Source of the DNA: an uncultured Clostridium sp.
GTDB taxonomy: Bacteria > Bacillota > Clostridia > Clostridiales > Clostridiaceae
Assembly: GCA_934746015.1 (NCBI GenBank)
Contig: CAKVEW010000002.1
Location: forward strand, 1-64,000
Reading direction: 5' to 3'
DNA length: 64,000 nt
This document shows, one piece after another, positions 1 to 9,783 of this stretch (position 1 is its first letter; every line of letters starts with the position of its first letter). The position numbers and the translations under genes were made by a program. The notes below the pieces were generated by a model. The model ran no database searches, was not told the DNA's origin, and worked only from the letters and a program-made list of their open reading frames with translations.

Positions 1-23
1 CAAGTGATTTAACTACAAAATTA

Positions 24-62
24 ACAAAAAGGATATTTTCATTTTTGAAAATATCCTTTTTG
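24..62. terminator. Bidirectional terminator after dnaJ
   Basis: A perfect 17-bp stem with a 5-base loop has A-runs on one side and T-runs on the other. It can therefore end transcription in either direction. It closes the hrcA-grpE-dnaK-dnaJ operon, whose last stop codon is about 35 bases upstream on the minus strand. Confidence 0.85.
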
Positions 63-95
63 TCTACAGTCTGAGAATTAGCAAATGCTAATCCT

Positions 96-1226
96 CTATT
101 TAAATAAATCTTTTAATCCTTTTTTATGTGTTGTTGTTTCAGAAACACTTTCTCCACTAGCTTCCATAAATGCCTTTAATGCTTCCTTTTGTTTTTCATT
201 TAAGCTCTTAGGAATATCTACTATTACTTTAACGTATTGATCTCCTCTGCCAGATGAGTTAACCCTAGGTACTCCCTTTCCTTTTAATCTAAATAATGTT
301 CCTGATTGAGTACCTGAAGGAATAGTATATTTAACATCTCCATCTACAGTTGCCACAGTTATTTCTGTACCTAAAGCAGCTTTCCCCATAGAAATATGAG
401 TATCTATATATATATCATTTCCTTTTCTAACAAACTTCTTTGAAGGGGCTACATTAATTCTTATATATAAATCTCCTGGAGGTCCATCATTAGTACCATG
501 ATTTCCTTGACCTCTTAAAGGCATAACATTTCCAGTATCAACCCCTGCAGGAATATTAACCTTAATTTTTCTAGTTTTTCTTACATGACCTCTTCCATGA
601 CAAGATGTACATGGTTCTTCTATAATTGTTCCAGTTCCACCACAAGTATTACAAGTTGAAGTACTTACAAAACTTCCTAAAGGAGTTTGTCTTTGTACTC
701 TTACTTGTCCTTGCCCATTACAAGTTGGACATGTCTTCTTAGAAGTACCTGCCTTTGCACCTGTTCCCTTACAAGCTTCACAAGCTTCACTTCTATCTAC
801 TGATATTTCTTTTTCAACACCAAAAACAGCTTCTTCAAAAGATAAATTAATTGTATATTCTAAATCAGAACCTCTTTGAGGTCCATTTTTTCTTCTTCCT
901 CCGCCGCCTCCGCCGCCAAAGAAACTATCAAATATATCTCCAAATCCACCCATATCTGAAAAGTCAAAGCCACCGAATCCACCTGATCCAAAACCACTAC
1001 CATCAAAGTCAACTGTTCCATACATATCATATTTTGCTTTCTTATCAGGATCTGAAAGCACTTGATAAGCTTCATTTATTTCTTTAAATTTATTTTCAGC
1101 TTCCTTATTACCTTGATTTTTGTCAGGATGATATTTTATAGCTAACTTTCTAAAGGCCTTTTTAATCTCTTCATCTGAAGCTCCTTTTTCAAGTCCAAGG
1201 GCTGCATAATAGTCCTTATTTGCCAT
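96..1226 (-). CDS. dnaJ: Chaperone protein DnaJ (Hsp40)
   Basis: Co-chaperone that delivers unfolded clients to DnaK and stimulates its ATPase in the cytoplasm. The 376 residues show every DnaJ module in order: an N-terminal J domain with the HPD motif (YHPDK, near residue 33), a Gly/Phe-rich linker (about 73-110), four CxxCxGxG zinc repeats ([32 protein letters not shown]) and the C-terminal substrate-binding domains. Length is normal for type I DnaJ. It is the last gene of the heat-shock operon, about 90 bases after dnaK, with a hairpin in the gap that may lower its expression relative to dnaK. Expression should follow HrcA through the upstream CIRCE element. Confidence 0.98.
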   Translation of the reverse strand: MANKDYYAALGLEKGASDEEIKKAFRKLAIKYHPDKNQGNKEAENKFKEINEAYQVLSDPDKKAKYDMYGTVDFDGSGFGSGGFGGFDFSDMGGFGDIFDSFFGGGGGGGRRKNGPQRGSDLEYTINLSFEEAVFGVEKEISVDRSEACEACKGTGAKAGTSKKTCPTCNGQGQVRVQRQTPLGSFVSTSTCNTCGGTGTIIEEPCTSCHGRGHVRKTRKIKVNIPAGVDTGNVMPLRGQGNHGTNDGPPGDLYIRINVAPSKKFVRKGNDIYIDTHISMGKAALGTEITVATVDGDVKYTIPSGTQSGTLFRLKGKGVPRVNSSGRGDQYVKVIVDIPKSLNEKQKEALKAFMEASGESVSETTTHKKGLKDLFK

Positions 1227-1255
1227 CTATTTTCACCACCATTTTTAAACTTTAT

Positions 1256-1282
1256 AAAAGGGAAGACGACTTTTGCCTTCCC
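1256..1282 (-). terminator. Hairpin between dnaK and dnaJ (possible attenuator)
   Basis: GGGAAG and CTTCCC arms flank an 11-base loop. On the minus strand the hairpin is followed by TTTTAT. The stem is short and the U-tract weak, so partial termination or mRNA processing between dnaK and dnaJ is more likely than a complete stop. Confidence 0.5.
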
Positions 1283-1317
1283 TCATATATTATATACACA
1301 AGACTAATAGGTTACAA

Positions 1318-3174
1318 CTATTTATCGTCTTTTACTTCAAAATCTGCATCTACTACATTATCATCATGTGGAGTGCTGTTATCTTGAGCTCCTCCCATGT
1401 TGTTTGGATCAAATCCTGCTCCTTCTGCTCCATTTGGATTAGCTTCTGAATACATCTTAGATGAAATAGCATAGAATTCTTTATTTAATTCTTCCATTGC
1501 ATTCTTTATAGCATCAAGATCTTCTCCATCTTTTACTTTATTTAATTCATCTAATTTAGTTTGAACCTTAGCCTTATCATCAGCAGATACCTTATCACCT
1601 AATTCTTCTAAAGCCTTAGCTGTTTGGTATGATACTTGATCAGCGTTATTCTTAACTTCTATTTTTTCTTTTCTCTTTCTATCTTCTTCAGCAAATTTTT
1701 CTGCTTCCTTAACTGCCTTTTCAACTTCGTCTTCACTTAAGTTAGTTGATGCTGTAATAGTAATATTAGCTTCTTTATTAGTTGCCTTATCTACAGCTGA
1801 AACCTTAACTAATCCATTAGCATCTATGTCAAATGTAACTTCAATTTGAGGAATTCCTCTTGGTGCTGGTGCTATACCTGATAATGTAAATCTTCCTAGA
1901 GTCTTATTATCAGCAGCCATTTGTCTTTCACCTTGAACTACGTGAATTTCAACTGATGTTTGACCATCTGCTGCAGTTGAGAATGTTTGACTCTTCTTAG
2001 TAGGAATTGTAGTATTTCTTTCTATAAGAGGTGTAGCAACTCCACCTAATGTTTCAATTCCTAATGTTAATGGTGTAACATCTAATAATAATACATCTTT
2101 AACTTCTCCAGTTAATACACCTGCTTGAATAGCAGCACCAATTGCTACACATTCATCTGGGTTAATTCCCTTTGAAGGTTCTTTTCCAGTGAAATTCTTA
2201 ACAGCTTCAACTACTGCTGGAATTCTTGTAGATCCTCCAACTAATATTATCTTATCTATGTCGCTTAATGAAAGATTTGCATCTGTTAATGCTTTCTTCA
2301 TTGGTTCAATTGTTCTTTGAACTAGGTCATGAGTAATTTCATTGAATTTAGCTCTTGTTAAGTTCATATCAATATGCTTTGGACCTGTTGCATCTGCTGT
2401 TATAAATGGTAAGTTTATATTAGTTTGCATTGATGAAGATAATTCAATCTTAGCTTTTTCAGCTGCTTCTTTTAATCTTTGAAGTGCCATCTTGTCATTT
2501 CTTAAATCTATTCCATTTTCAGCTTTAAAAGCATCAGCTATAAAGTTCATTATTCTTTCATCGAAGTCATCTCCACCTAACTTAGTATCACCATTAGTTG
2601 ATAGAACTTCAAATACTCCATCACCAAGTTCTAGTATAGATACGTCGAAAGTACCACCACCTAAGTCATAAACGAATATTTTTTGATTAGTATCCATTTT
2701 ATCTAATCCATAAGCTAAAGCAGCTGCTGTTGGTTCATTTATAATTCTTAAAACTTCTAATCCTGCAATTCTTCCTGCATCTTTAGTTGCTTGTCTTTGA
2801 GAATCATTAAAGTAAGCAGGTACAGTGATAACTGCTTGATTTACACTTTCTCCTAAATAGCTTTCAGCATCAGCTTTAAGTTTTTGAAGAATCATTGCTG
2901 ATATTTCTTGTGGTGAATGATCTTTACCATCTATATTAACCTTGTAACTTGTTCCCATATGTCTCTTAATTGATATTACTGTTCTATCTGGATTAGTAAT
3001 TGCTTGTCTTTTTGCAATTTGTCCTACTAATCTTTCACCATTTGCTTGGAATGAAACTACTGAAGGAGTAGTTCTTGCACCTTCTGCGTTAGCAATTACA
3101 ACTGGCTCTCCACCTTCCATAACAGCTACACATGAGTTTGTTGTTCCTAAATCAATTCCTATTATTTTTCCCAT
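1318..3174 (-). CDS. dnaK: Molecular chaperone DnaK (Hsp70)
   Basis: ATP-dependent Hsp70 chaperone that binds exposed hydrophobic segments in cycles driven by DnaJ and GrpE. The protein opens with the Hsp70 phosphate-binding signature [13 protein letters not shown]. The second signature ([14 protein letters not shown]) and third ([12 protein letters not shown]) are intact, followed by the substrate-binding domain ([12 protein letters not shown] onward) and an acidic C-terminal lid and tail ending in EVKDDK. At 618 residues it matches Gram-positive DnaK, which lacks a segment found in the proteobacterial ATPase domain. The ribosome site AGGAGG sits 7 bases before the ATG. It lies between grpE and dnaJ, the usual Firmicute order. 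Confidence 0.99.
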   Translation of the reverse strand: MGKIIGIDLGTTNSCVAVMEGGEPVVIANAEGARTTPSVVSFQANGERLVGQIAKRQAITNPDRTVISIKRHMGTSYKVNIDGKDHSPQEISAMILQKLKADAESYLGESVNQAVITVPAYFNDSQRQATKDAGRIAGLEVLRIINEPTAAALAYGLDKMDTNQKIFVYDLGGGTFDVSILELGDGVFEVLSTNGDTKLGGDDFDERIMNFIADAFKAENGIDLRNDKMALQRLKEAAEKAKIELSSSMQTNINLPFITADATGPKHIDMNLTRAKFNEITHDLVQRTIEPMKKALTDANLSLSDIDKIILVGGSTRIPAVVEAVKNFTGKEPSKGINPDECVAIGAAIQAGVLTGEVKDVLLLDVTPLTLGIETLGGVATPLIERNTTIPTKKSQTFSTAADGQTSVEIHVVQGERQMAADNKTLGRFTLSGIAPAPRGIPQIEVTFDIDANGLVKVSAVDKATNKEANITITASTNLSEDEVEKAVKEAEKFAEEDRKRKEKIEVKNNADQVSYQTAKALEELGDKVSADDKAKVQTKLDELNKVKDGEDLDAIKNAMEELNKEFYAISSKMYSEANPNGAEGAGFDPNNMGGAQDNSTPHDDNVVDADFEVKDDK

Positions 3175-3233
3175 AATATAATTCCTCCTAAAAATATATC
3201 TATATATTAAAATTTAGTTAATATGTCTTAACT

Positions 3234-3887
3234 TTAATTAGCTACCTTTACTACGGTATATCTAATTATTTTATCGCCTTTTTTATATCCCTTTTGGAAT
3301 ACCTCTGCTATTGAATTTGGTTTTAAATTTTCATCTTGTATATGCATTACTGCTTGATGATAATTTGGATCAAATTCACCAGTAGAATCTATTTCTTCTA
3401 CACCTAATTTTTCAAATGATGTTTTGAAGCCTTTTATAGTCATTTCTATTCCTTTTTTAATGTCATCAACACTTCCATCTACTGAAACAGCTCTTTCTAA
3501 ATTGTCAAGAACAGGAATCATTTCCTTTAAAACATCTGTACAAGCGTCTGTATATATTCCTTCCTTTTCCTTGGAAGTTCTTTTTCTATAATTATCATAT
3601 TCTGCTGTTAATCTAAGTAGTCTGTCTTTTAAGGCATCTAATTCATTGTTTAGCTTTTTGTTTTCATCCTTTAACTTACGCATAATGTCTAATTCATTTT
3701 CCTTATCATTATTTTCTTCTACTATCTCTTCTGAAGAGTCTTCAGCTAAATCATTTGAAGAATTGGTTGAATCTGATTCCATATCTAAATTTGATTCTTC
3801 ATTTATTTCAGCATCAGCATTAGTATTAACATTAGTATTTTCTTCTGAACTATTTTGGTTATCTAATGTCTCCTTAATATCCTCCAC
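3234..3887 (-). CDS. grpE: Nucleotide exchange factor GrpE
   Basis: Releases ADP from DnaK so the chaperone can reload ATP. The first 65 or so residues are very acidic and Ser/Asn rich (low complexity). They are followed by the long dimerising coiled coil (about 70-120, containing LTAEYDNYRKRTSKEKE) and the C-terminal beta domain with the typical HQAVM and VLQKGYK-like motifs (here AEVFQKGYKKGDKIIR). At 217 residues it is normal for Clostridium. The start is GTG, five bases after a GAGGTG ribosome site. It begins 16 bases after the hrcA stop, so the two are co-transcribed. Confidence 0.97.
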   Translation of the reverse strand: MEDIKETLDNQNSSEENTNVNTNADAEINEESNLDMESDSTNSSNDLAEDSSEEIVEENNDKENELDIMRKLKDENKKLNNELDALKDRLLRLTAEYDNYRKRTSKEKEGIYTDACTDVLKEMIPVLDNLERAVSVDGSVDDIKKGIEMTIKGFKTSFEKLGVEEIDSTGEFDPNYHQAVMHIQDENLKPNSIAEVFQKGYKKGDKIIRYTVVKVAN

Positions 3888-3903
3888 AAAAACACCTCAT
3901 CTC

Positions 3904-4935
3904 TTATTCTATAATTTGATTTTTTAAACTTTTATTAAGTTCTTTCATAACTTCATTCATAATTGCAATTACTTTGGAATAATTAATTCTCTTAGGTCCA
4001 ATTAATCCAATCTTTCCTATTGGTCTACCATCTAAAGAATATTCAGCTGATATAATAGAGCAATCTTTTGCTTCTGGGAAGAAATTCTCTTCTCCAATTC
4101 TAATGGTAATATCATTTCCAGGTTCAATTAAATCCAGCAAATTATCTTTATCATTTATTAATGATAAAATTTCCTTTGCCTTTTCAATATTATTGTACTC
4201 AGGATAATTAAAAATATTAGTTGTTCCTTCAACAAAGACTTCTGTATTATTAGATTCCTTTAAGGTTTCATATAAAGCTGGAAGAATTCCATTAAACACT
4301 TCATCAAAGCCTTGCAATTCATGTTTAAGATTGTTAATAACTTCTAAATTAATTTCTTCAATAGTCAAATTTCTAAGCCTAGCATTTAAAGCATTGTTAA
4401 TCATTTGAATAGTTTCAGGCTTTAGCATATTATTAACTCTTATTCTATGATTTTTAATAACTCCACTATCTGCAACTATTACAGAGACCAAATTATGATT
4501 ATCGATAGGAAGTAATTGAATAGATTTAATATAACTACTTCTTACTGAAGGAGTCTGCACTACTGTAGTTAAGTTTGTAAGTTCTGAAAGAAGAGAACAA
4601 GCTTCCTTTACTATCCTATCTACTTCGTACATCGCAGAATTAATTAAATATTCTTTAATCTTTAATTCCTCATCCTTAGTTAGCCTTCCAGTCTCCATTA
4701 ATTTATCTACATATAATCTATAACCTTTATTGGAAGGTACTCTACCTGCTGAAGTATGAGGTTGTTCTAAATACCCCATTTCTTCTAAATCAGCCATTTC
4801 ATTTCTAATAGTAGCTGATCCTACTCCTAAATCATATCTTTTAGCTATTGTCCTTGATCCTACTGGCTCACCAGTCATAATATAGTCATTAATGATAGCT
4901 TGAAGTATTTTTATTTTTCTTTCATCAATAGCCAT
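3904..4935 (-). CDS. hrcA: Heat-inducible transcription repressor HrcA
   Basis: Represses class I heat-shock genes by binding CIRCE; its folding depends on GroE in species studied. The N-terminal winged helix (about 1-75, including [48 protein letters not shown] signature residues) and the C-terminal GAF-like domain are both present. The ATG at 4935 is chosen because AGAGGTGAT lies just upstream. A longer frame would begin with a GTG inside the CIRCE element, which cannot be a sensible start. The protein is then 343 residues, the normal length. It heads the operon and should autoregulate through the CIRCE 18 bases upstream. Confidence 0.97.
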   Translation of the reverse strand: MAIDERKIKILQAIINDYIMTGEPVGSRTIAKRYDLGVGSATIRNEMADLEEMGYLEQPHTSAGRVPSNKGYRLYVDKLMETGRLTKDEELKIKEYLINSAMYEVDRIVKEACSLLSELTNLTTVVQTPSVRSSYIKSIQLLPIDNHNLVSVIVADSGVIKNHRIRVNNMLKPETIQMINNALNARLRNLTIEEINLEVINNLKHELQGFDEVFNGILPALYETLKESNNTEVFVEGTTNIFNYPEYNNIEKAKEILSLINDKDNLLDLIEPGNDITIRIGEENFFPEAKDCSIISAEYSLDGRPIGKIGLIGPKRINYSKVIAIMNEVMKELNKSLKNQIIE

Positions 4936-4952
4936 TATATCACCTCTATCTG

Positions 4953-4979
4953 TTAGCACTCAATATAGTCGAGTGCTAA
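4953..4979. promoter_or_regulatory. CIRCE operator (HrcA binding site)
   Basis: TTAGCACTC, a 9-base spacer, then GAGTGCTAA: a perfect match to the CIRCE consensus. It lies just after the predicted transcription start of hrcA and just before its ribosome site, so it can act on DNA (repression) and be part of the mRNA leader. Confidence 0.98.
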
Positions 4980-4992
4980 TGACTACAATATC

Positions 4993-5021
4993 AATATATT
5001 CCTTATTAAGTTTTTTGTCAA
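4993..5021 (-). promoter_or_regulatory. SigA promoter of the hrcA-grpE-dnaK-dnaJ operon
   Basis: On the minus strand TTGACA (5016-5021) and TATATT (4993-4998) are separated by exactly 17 bases. The predicted start, near 4986, puts the CIRCE element at about +7 to +33. Confidence 0.9.
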
Positions 5022-5119
5022 TTCAAATTAGGCACGAAATAAATAATATAATTTAATTTTATTAAATTATTTTTACTTTTCTTTATTTTTCTAATAAATT
5101 CTCTACTTTTTTATGGAGT

Positions 5120-6256
5120 TTAAGTTAATATAAAATCACTCATTACTGAATTAGATAACTCTATTCCCTTTTCAGTTAATTTCAATTTATCATTTTCCAA
5201 AATTAATAATTTATTATTTATATTTTTATCAATAACCTCTTTATATATACTTTCAATATTTACCCCAAACCTTCTTTTAAATTCAGATAAACTTATTCCA
5301 CTAAGCATTCTTAAACCCATAAACACAAATTCTTCCATACTATCTTCTATTGTATTTACTGTTATCTCTTCTATTATTTCTTCTCCATAATTAATTCTAT
5401 CTATGTAATTTTTAACATTTTCTATATTTTTAATTCTTCTTCCATCTATAAATGAAGTAGATGCTGATCCAAGTCCTAAGTACTCATCACATTGCCAATA
5501 AATCTTATTATGATAACATTCAAAACCTTCTTTTGAATAATTAGATATTTCATATTGATGATATCCATATTTAATTAATATATCTTTAGTTATCTCATAC
5601 ATTAATCTTTCATCATCTTCTGAAGGTAATATTAGTTTATTTCTTTCCCAAAGCTTATAAAAGGCTGTTCCTTCTTCAATTATTAAACTATAAGCTGAAA
5701 TATGCTCTGGATTTAAATTAGCAATAACTTCTAAGGATTCCTTCCATTCATCAACACTTTGATTAGGTAGACCAAACATTAAATCTACATTTATATTTTT
5801 AAACCCAACTTTTCTTGCTAAATTAAAATTTTCTTCAAATTGTTTAAAACTATGAATTCTTCCTATATCTTTAAGTAATGAATTTTGGACTGCTTGAAGC
5901 CCCATACTTATTCTATTTACTCCTCCATTTAATATGGCTGTTAACTTTTCTTCTTCTAAAGCTCCTGGATTGCACTCCATTGTAAATTCCATATCTTCAA
6001 TAAATTCAAGCTTTCTTATAGAATTTAAAATCTTAACTATTTCCTTTGTTTCCAAGTAAGATGGTGTTCCACCACCTATAAATATACTTTTTATAACATA
6101 TTTACTTGCCTTAGTTTCTATTTCTTTACATAATGCATCAACATAATCCTCTCTTAAGTAATCTATAGATGCATATGAAGGAAAATCACAATAAAAACAT
6201 TTTTGCTTACAAAATGGTATATGTATATAAAGAGATAATTCTTTTTTCTTATCCAT
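5120..6256 (-). CDS. hemW: HemW-type radical SAM protein (heme chaperone family)
   Basis: Member of the oxygen-independent coproporphyrinogen oxidase-like family now called HemW; studied members bind heme and deliver it to proteins rather than oxidise coproporphyrinogen. The radical SAM cluster motif CxxxCxxC is seen as PFCKQKCFYCDF near residue 16, followed by GGGTPS (SAM binding). The extra Cys typical of true HemN immediately after this motif is absent (CDF, not CxC), which supports HemW. The HemW C-terminal domain (FVFMGLRMLSGIS and onward) is present. Length 378 is normal. It follows the hrcA operon in the reverse reading order seen in many clostridia, where hemW and lepA sit upstream of hrcA. 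Function in heme transfer is inferred by family. Confidence 0.93.
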   Translation of the reverse strand: MDKKKELSLYIHIPFCKQKCFYCDFPSYASIDYLREDYVDALCKEIETKASKYVIKSIFIGGGTPSYLETKEIVKILNSIRKLEFIEDMEFTMECNPGALEEEKLTAILNGGVNRISMGLQAVQNSLLKDIGRIHSFKQFEENFNLARKVGFKNINVDLMFGLPNQSVDEWKESLEVIANLNPEHISAYSLIIEEGTAFYKLWERNKLILPSEDDERLMYEITKDILIKYGYHQYEISNYSKEGFECYHNKIYWQCDEYLGLGSASTSFIDGRRIKNIENVKNYIDRINYGEEIIEEITVNTIEDSMEEFVFMGLRMLSGISLSEFKRRFGVNIESIYKEVIDKNINNKLLILENDKLKLTEKGIELSNSVMSDFILT

Positions 6257-6345
6257 ATTATCAACTCTTTCTTTAATAAAATTCTCTTATCCTTATTATA
6301 CAGAAACAATAGAAAATAGAAAGTATTGAACTTTTTCACAAAGAA

Positions 6346-6374
6346 AAAAGGAACTCTAAAAAATAGTTCCTTTT
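6346..6374 (-). terminator. Terminator after the L25-like gene
   Basis: A 10-bp stem AAAAGGAACT/AGTTCCTTTT with a 9-base loop; on the minus strand it ends in TTTTTTCTTT. It stops the single-gene transcript of the L25-like gene. Confidence 0.8.
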
Positions 6375-6398
6375 AAACTCCTACAATATTAGTATTTT

Positions 6399-6668
6399 TT
6401 ATGATTCTAATAAATCTACATTTATAATATTATGAAATAAAACATTTCTCTGCACTTTCTCTATTCTAGTATTTATTGATTCTCCTTGAAAAGCAATAGG
6501 TATCCTTAAGCTTAATCCACTTCTAGCTACTAATGTATCTAAATCATTTCCATTCATCTGAATATTATATACCTTTCCGTCTCTTCTCTTCAATGTTCCA
6601 GTAATTATCCCCTTATTTCTTAAAGTCTTTCCTTTCTTTTTTAAGTCTCTACTATTTACTTCTAACAT
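6399..6668 (-). CDS. Small ribosomal protein bL25-like domain protein
   Basis: The 89 residues resemble the N-terminal 5S-rRNA-binding domain of bL25/CTC: MLEVNSRDLKKKGKTLRNKGIITGTLKRRDGK, where bL25 proteins read a similar 'R..GK..LR..G.IPGV.YG' pattern. The usual proline and the YG pair are changed, and the C-terminal TL5 domain is absent. The ATG at 6668 is preceded by GAGGTGG at good spacing; a GTG 9 bases earlier would overlap that site. It stands alone between hemW and lepA with its own terminator. It could be a minimal L25 or a paralogue with another RNA partner; the sequence does not decide. Confidence 0.7.
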   Translation of the reverse strand: MLEVNSRDLKKKGKTLRNKGIITGTLKRRDGKVYNIQMNGNDLDTLVARSGLSLRIPIAFQGESINTRIEKVQRNVLFHNIINVDLLES

Positions 6669-6798
6669 TAAATCCACCTCACTAAATTTACTTTACATTT
6701 TAATATATTTTCAATTTTATGATTTAATTACTTAATATTTATGTCAAAGGTAAAACTTTTGAATATTATATATAAGTAATTTATTTATGGAGTAATAT

Positions 6799-7707
6799 AT
6801 GAAAAAATTTAAAATTCTCTCCTTTGATGGTGGTGGAATTAAAGGTGCTTTAAGTGTTGAAATTCTCTCTAGAGTAATAAATAAATATCCAAACTTTCTA
6901 AAGGAAATTGATCTCTTTACTGGAACTTCTACAGGATCTATAATTGCTGCTTTACTAGCTAAAGGTATACCAATTGAAGAGTTAAAAAGAATGTATTCTA
7001 AAGAAATTGCTGGTGAGATTTTTTCTAATTCCAAATTAAATATTATTAAGCCTAAATATAACAATAATTCACTTAAAAAAATAATTTCACATTATTTCGA
7101 TGATAACTTTAAAATAAATGATTTTAAAAAATATATTTTTATTCCTGCATTTTATCTAGGAGACAAACACACTGAATCTTGGGAACCTGTTTTCTTTAAT
7201 AACTTATCTAAAAATAATACAAGTGATATTACTGCTAGAGATGCTATTTTAGCCAGTTCTGCTGCTCCTACATATTTCCCATCATATAATAATTATATAG
7301 ACGGTGGAGTAGTAGCTAATTCTCCCACTGCAATATCTCTTATATCAACTTTATCTTCCATGCCAAGATATAAAAGTGAGGATATATTACTTTTATCCAT
7401 TGGAACAGGTGATAGCCCTGAAAAAATAATCGGTAAGACGCATAAATGGGGAATACTCCAATGGTCATTCCACCCCCTTGCTAAAATGAAATCTCCTTTA
7501 TTAGCTTTATTAATGGATGGTATGTCTAATTTAGAAGACTTATACTGCAAAGAATTTTTAAAGGAAAATTATTTTAGAATAAATCCAAAGGTTCCAAAAT
7601 TTATAGAATTAGATGATTATAGATTTATCCCTTATTTAACTGACATAGGGAAAAATTGTGATTTGTTTAATTTATTCGAATATTTAAATAACTTTTATTT
7701 AAAGTGA
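6799..7707 (+). CDS. Patatin-like phospholipase
   Basis: Predicted lipid acyl hydrolase. The catalytic dyad motifs are all visible: oxyanion GGGIKG at residues 11-16, nucleophile elbow GTSTGS with Ser44, and DGG with Asp168. Patatins hydrolyse acyl groups of phospholipids or galactolipids; the real substrate here is not evident. The 302 residues have no signal peptide, so the enzyme is probably cytoplasmic or peripheral at the inner face of the membrane. It reads opposite to its neighbours and shares a bidirectional terminator with lepA. Patatins of this compact type occur as CBASS effectors (CapV), but no nucleotide cyclase or other defence gene lies next to it. A GGAG ribosome site precedes the ATG. 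Confidence 0.9.
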   Translation: MKKFKILSFDGGGIKGALSVEILSRVINKYPNFLKEIDLFTGTSTGSIIAALLAKGIPIEELKRMYSKEIAGEIFSNSKLNIIKPKYNNNSLKKIISHYFDDNFKINDFKKYIFIPAFYLGDKHTESWEPVFFNNLSKNNTSDITARDAILASSAAPTYFPSYNNYIDGGVVANSPTAISLISTLSSMPRYKSEDILLLSIGTGDSPEKIIGKTHKWGILQWSFHPLAKMKSPLLALLMDGMSNLEDLYCKEFLKENYFRINPKVPKFIELDDYRFIPYLTDIGKNCDLFNLFEYLNNFYLK

Positions 7708-7812
7708 ATTTTTAAGTAGCATTTATATTTTTTTGATATATAATAAATTATATAAGCACATTATGTGTTTATATAAAATAATATTACCACCTTATTCTTA
7801 TAGTTATCTACA

Positions 7813-7845
7813 AAAAATGCTAAGTCAAATTGACTTAGCATTTTT
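7813..7845. terminator. Bidirectional terminator between the patatin gene and lepA
   Basis: ATGCTAAGTCAA pairs with TTGACTTAGCAT across a tiny loop, with A-runs and T-runs flanking. It serves the convergent ends of the patatin gene (plus) and lepA (minus). Confidence 0.85.
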
Positions 7846-7854
7846 AATTGTAAA

Positions 7855-9663
7855 TTATTTATCTACTTTTAACACTGCCATAAATGCTTCTTGCGGAATT
7901 TCAACTGAGCCAACCTGTCTCATTCTCTTCTTTCCTTCTTTTTGCTTTTCTAACAGCTTTTTCTTTCTAGAAATATCTCCACCATAACATTTTGCAAGTA
8001 CGTCTTTTCTCATAGCCTTTACTGTTTCTCTAGCTATAATTTTAGATCCTACTGCTGCTTGAATTGGAACTTCAAACATTTGTCTTGGAATTATCTCTTT
8101 AAGTTTTTCAGCTATACCTCTTCCTTTTTCGTAAGCTTTTTCTCTTGGTACTATCATAGATAAAGCATCTACGACATCTCCATTTAACATAATATCAAGC
8201 TTAACTAATTCAGTTTGAGTATATCCCTTAAATTCATAATCTAATGAAGCATATCCTCTAGTTCTAGATTTTAATGTATCAAAGAAATCATAAACAATTT
8301 CATTTAATGGAATATCATAATTAATAGAAACTCTTGTTTCTTCTAGATATTGCATATCAATGAAAGTTCCTCTTCTTTCTTGACATAATTCCATTACAGC
8401 ACCAACATAGTCTGAAGGAGCTATTATGCTTGCCTTAACTATTGGTTCTTCCATATATTCTATTTCTGTTGCTTCAGGAAGATTAGTTGGATTTGTTAGT
8501 TCTATAACTTCCCCATTAGTTTTTATTACTTTATAAATAACCGATGGTGCAGTTGTAATAATATCTAAATTAAATTCTCTTTCTATTCTTTCTTGGATTA
8601 TTTCCATATGTAATAATCCTAAGAATCCGCATCTAAATCCAAAGCCTAAAGCTATTGATGTTTCTGGTTCAAAGCTTAATGCAGCATCATTAATTTGAAG
8701 TTTTTCTAATGCATCTTTAAGTTCTTGATACTTTGCACCATCTACTGGGTAAATACCTGAATAAACCATTGGCACAGCAGGCTTATATCCTGGCATTGCC
8801 TCAGCTGTTGGTCTTTCTGCTTCTGTTATAGTATCACCAACTCTTGCATCTCTAACATTTTTAATTGATGCAGCAATATATCCAACATCTCCTGCTCTTA
8901 ATTCACTTATTGGTAATGTTTTAGGAGTAAAAACACCAACTTCAGTTACTTCACAAACTTTATTTGTTGCCATTAACTTAATTTTTGTTCCTGGTTTAAC
9001 TACTCCATCAAAAACTCTTACATAAGAAACAACGCCCTTATAACTATCATAATAAGAGTCAAATATTAATGCCTTAAGAGGAGCATCTTCATCCCCATTA
9101 GGTGCTGGAATTTTTTCTACTACAGTTTCTAAAACATCAGCAATATTTAAACCAGTTTTAGCTGAAATCATCGGTGCATCTTCTGCTTCAATTCCTATGA
9201 TATCTTCAATTTCTTGTTTAACTTCATCTGGTCTTGCTGATTGTAAATCAACTTTATTAATAACTGGTGCAATTTCTAAATCATTATTTAATGCTAAATA
9301 GCAGTTTGCTAATGTTTGTGCTTGAACTCCTTGAGTTGCATCTACTACTAATATAGCACCTTCACAAGCAGCTAAGCTTCTTGAAACTTCATATGTAAAA
9401 TCTACGTGTCCTGGAGTATCGATTAAATTTAATATATATTCTTCTCCATCTGGTCTTCTATAAACAAGTCTTGCAGCTTGTGACTTAATTGTTATACCTC
9501 TTTCTCTCTCTATTTCCATATTATCAAGTATTTGTTCTTCCATTTCTCTTTGGGTAAGAGTTCCTGTGGCTTCCAATAATCTATCAGCTAGGGTTGACTT
9601 ACCATGATCTATATGGGCTACTATAGAAAAATTTCTAATTCTTTCTTGTCTATTACTACTCAT
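7855..9663 (-). CDS. lepA: Elongation factor 4 (LepA), ribosome-associated GTPase
   Basis: Translational GTPase that acts on ribosomes; linked in other bacteria to back-translocation, stress translation or initiation. G1 is AHIDHGKST (near residue 16), G3 is DTPGHVDF and G4 is NKVD. The EF-G-like domains and the LepA-specific C-terminal domain ([42 protein letters not shown]) are complete. Length 602 is normal. The ATG at 9663 has no ribosome site within 30 bases. The nearest good one (GGGGGTGAA) lies beyond a hairpin; see the separate leader entry. Monocistronic by its flanking gaps. Confidence 0.98.
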   Translation of the reverse strand: MSSNRQERIRNFSIVAHIDHGKSTLADRLLEATGTLTQREMEEQILDNMEIERERGITIKSQAARLVYRRPDGEEYILNLIDTPGHVDFTYEVSRSLAACEGAILVVDATQGVQAQTLANCYLALNNDLEIAPVINKVDLQSARPDEVKQEIEDIIGIEAEDAPMISAKTGLNIADVLETVVEKIPAPNGDEDAPLKALIFDSYYDSYKGVVSYVRVFDGVVKPGTKIKLMATNKVCEVTEVGVFTPKTLPISELRAGDVGYIAASIKNVRDARVGDTITEAERPTAEAMPGYKPAVPMVYSGIYPVDGAKYQELKDALEKLQINDAALSFEPETSIALGFGFRCGFLGLLHMEIIQERIEREFNLDIITTAPSVIYKVIKTNGEVIELTNPTNLPEATEIEYMEEPIVKASIIAPSDYVGAVMELCQERRGTFIDMQYLEETRVSINYDIPLNEIVYDFFDTLKSRTRGYASLDYEFKGYTQTELVKLDIMLNGDVVDALSMIVPREKAYEKGRGIAEKLKEIIPRQMFEVPIQAAVGSKIIARETVKAMRKDVLAKCYGGDISRKKKLLEKQKEGKKRMRQVGSVEIPQEAFMAVLKVDK

Positions 9664-9670
9664 ATATTAA

Positions 9671-9707
9671 ACTATTGCTTAAATAAGCAAATAGTCACTT
9701 CACCCCC
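9671..9707 (-). promoter_or_regulatory. lepA leader: Shine-Dalgarno site separated from the start codon by a hairpin
   Basis: On the minus strand the order is GGGGGTGAA (9699-9707), then a hairpin of about 10 bp with one bulge (9671-9695; ACTATTTGCTT paired with AAGCAATAGT), then TTAATAT and the lepA ATG. No other ribosome site lies near the ATG. If the hairpin folds, the effective spacing falls to roughly 11-14 bases. An alternative is a GTG-started 8-codon reading frame that ends 8 bases before the ATG and couples translation. Confidence 0.55.
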
Positions 9708-9783
9708 ATTATAATTTTCAAGGTAAATTATATCATAATGCCTAGGTTGTGTGTCAATATAAATATGAAGTTGTTAATATGTG

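Noticed and set aside
4936..4959. Longer hrcA start at a GTG at 4959
   Set aside because: The GTG lies inside the CIRCE element and has no ribosome site; the ATG at 4935 has AGAGGTGAT just upstream.
6799..7707. CBASS or other defence system around the first patatin
   Set aside because: No cyclase, HORMA, TRIP13 or other effector gene lies near; both flanks are housekeeping genes.
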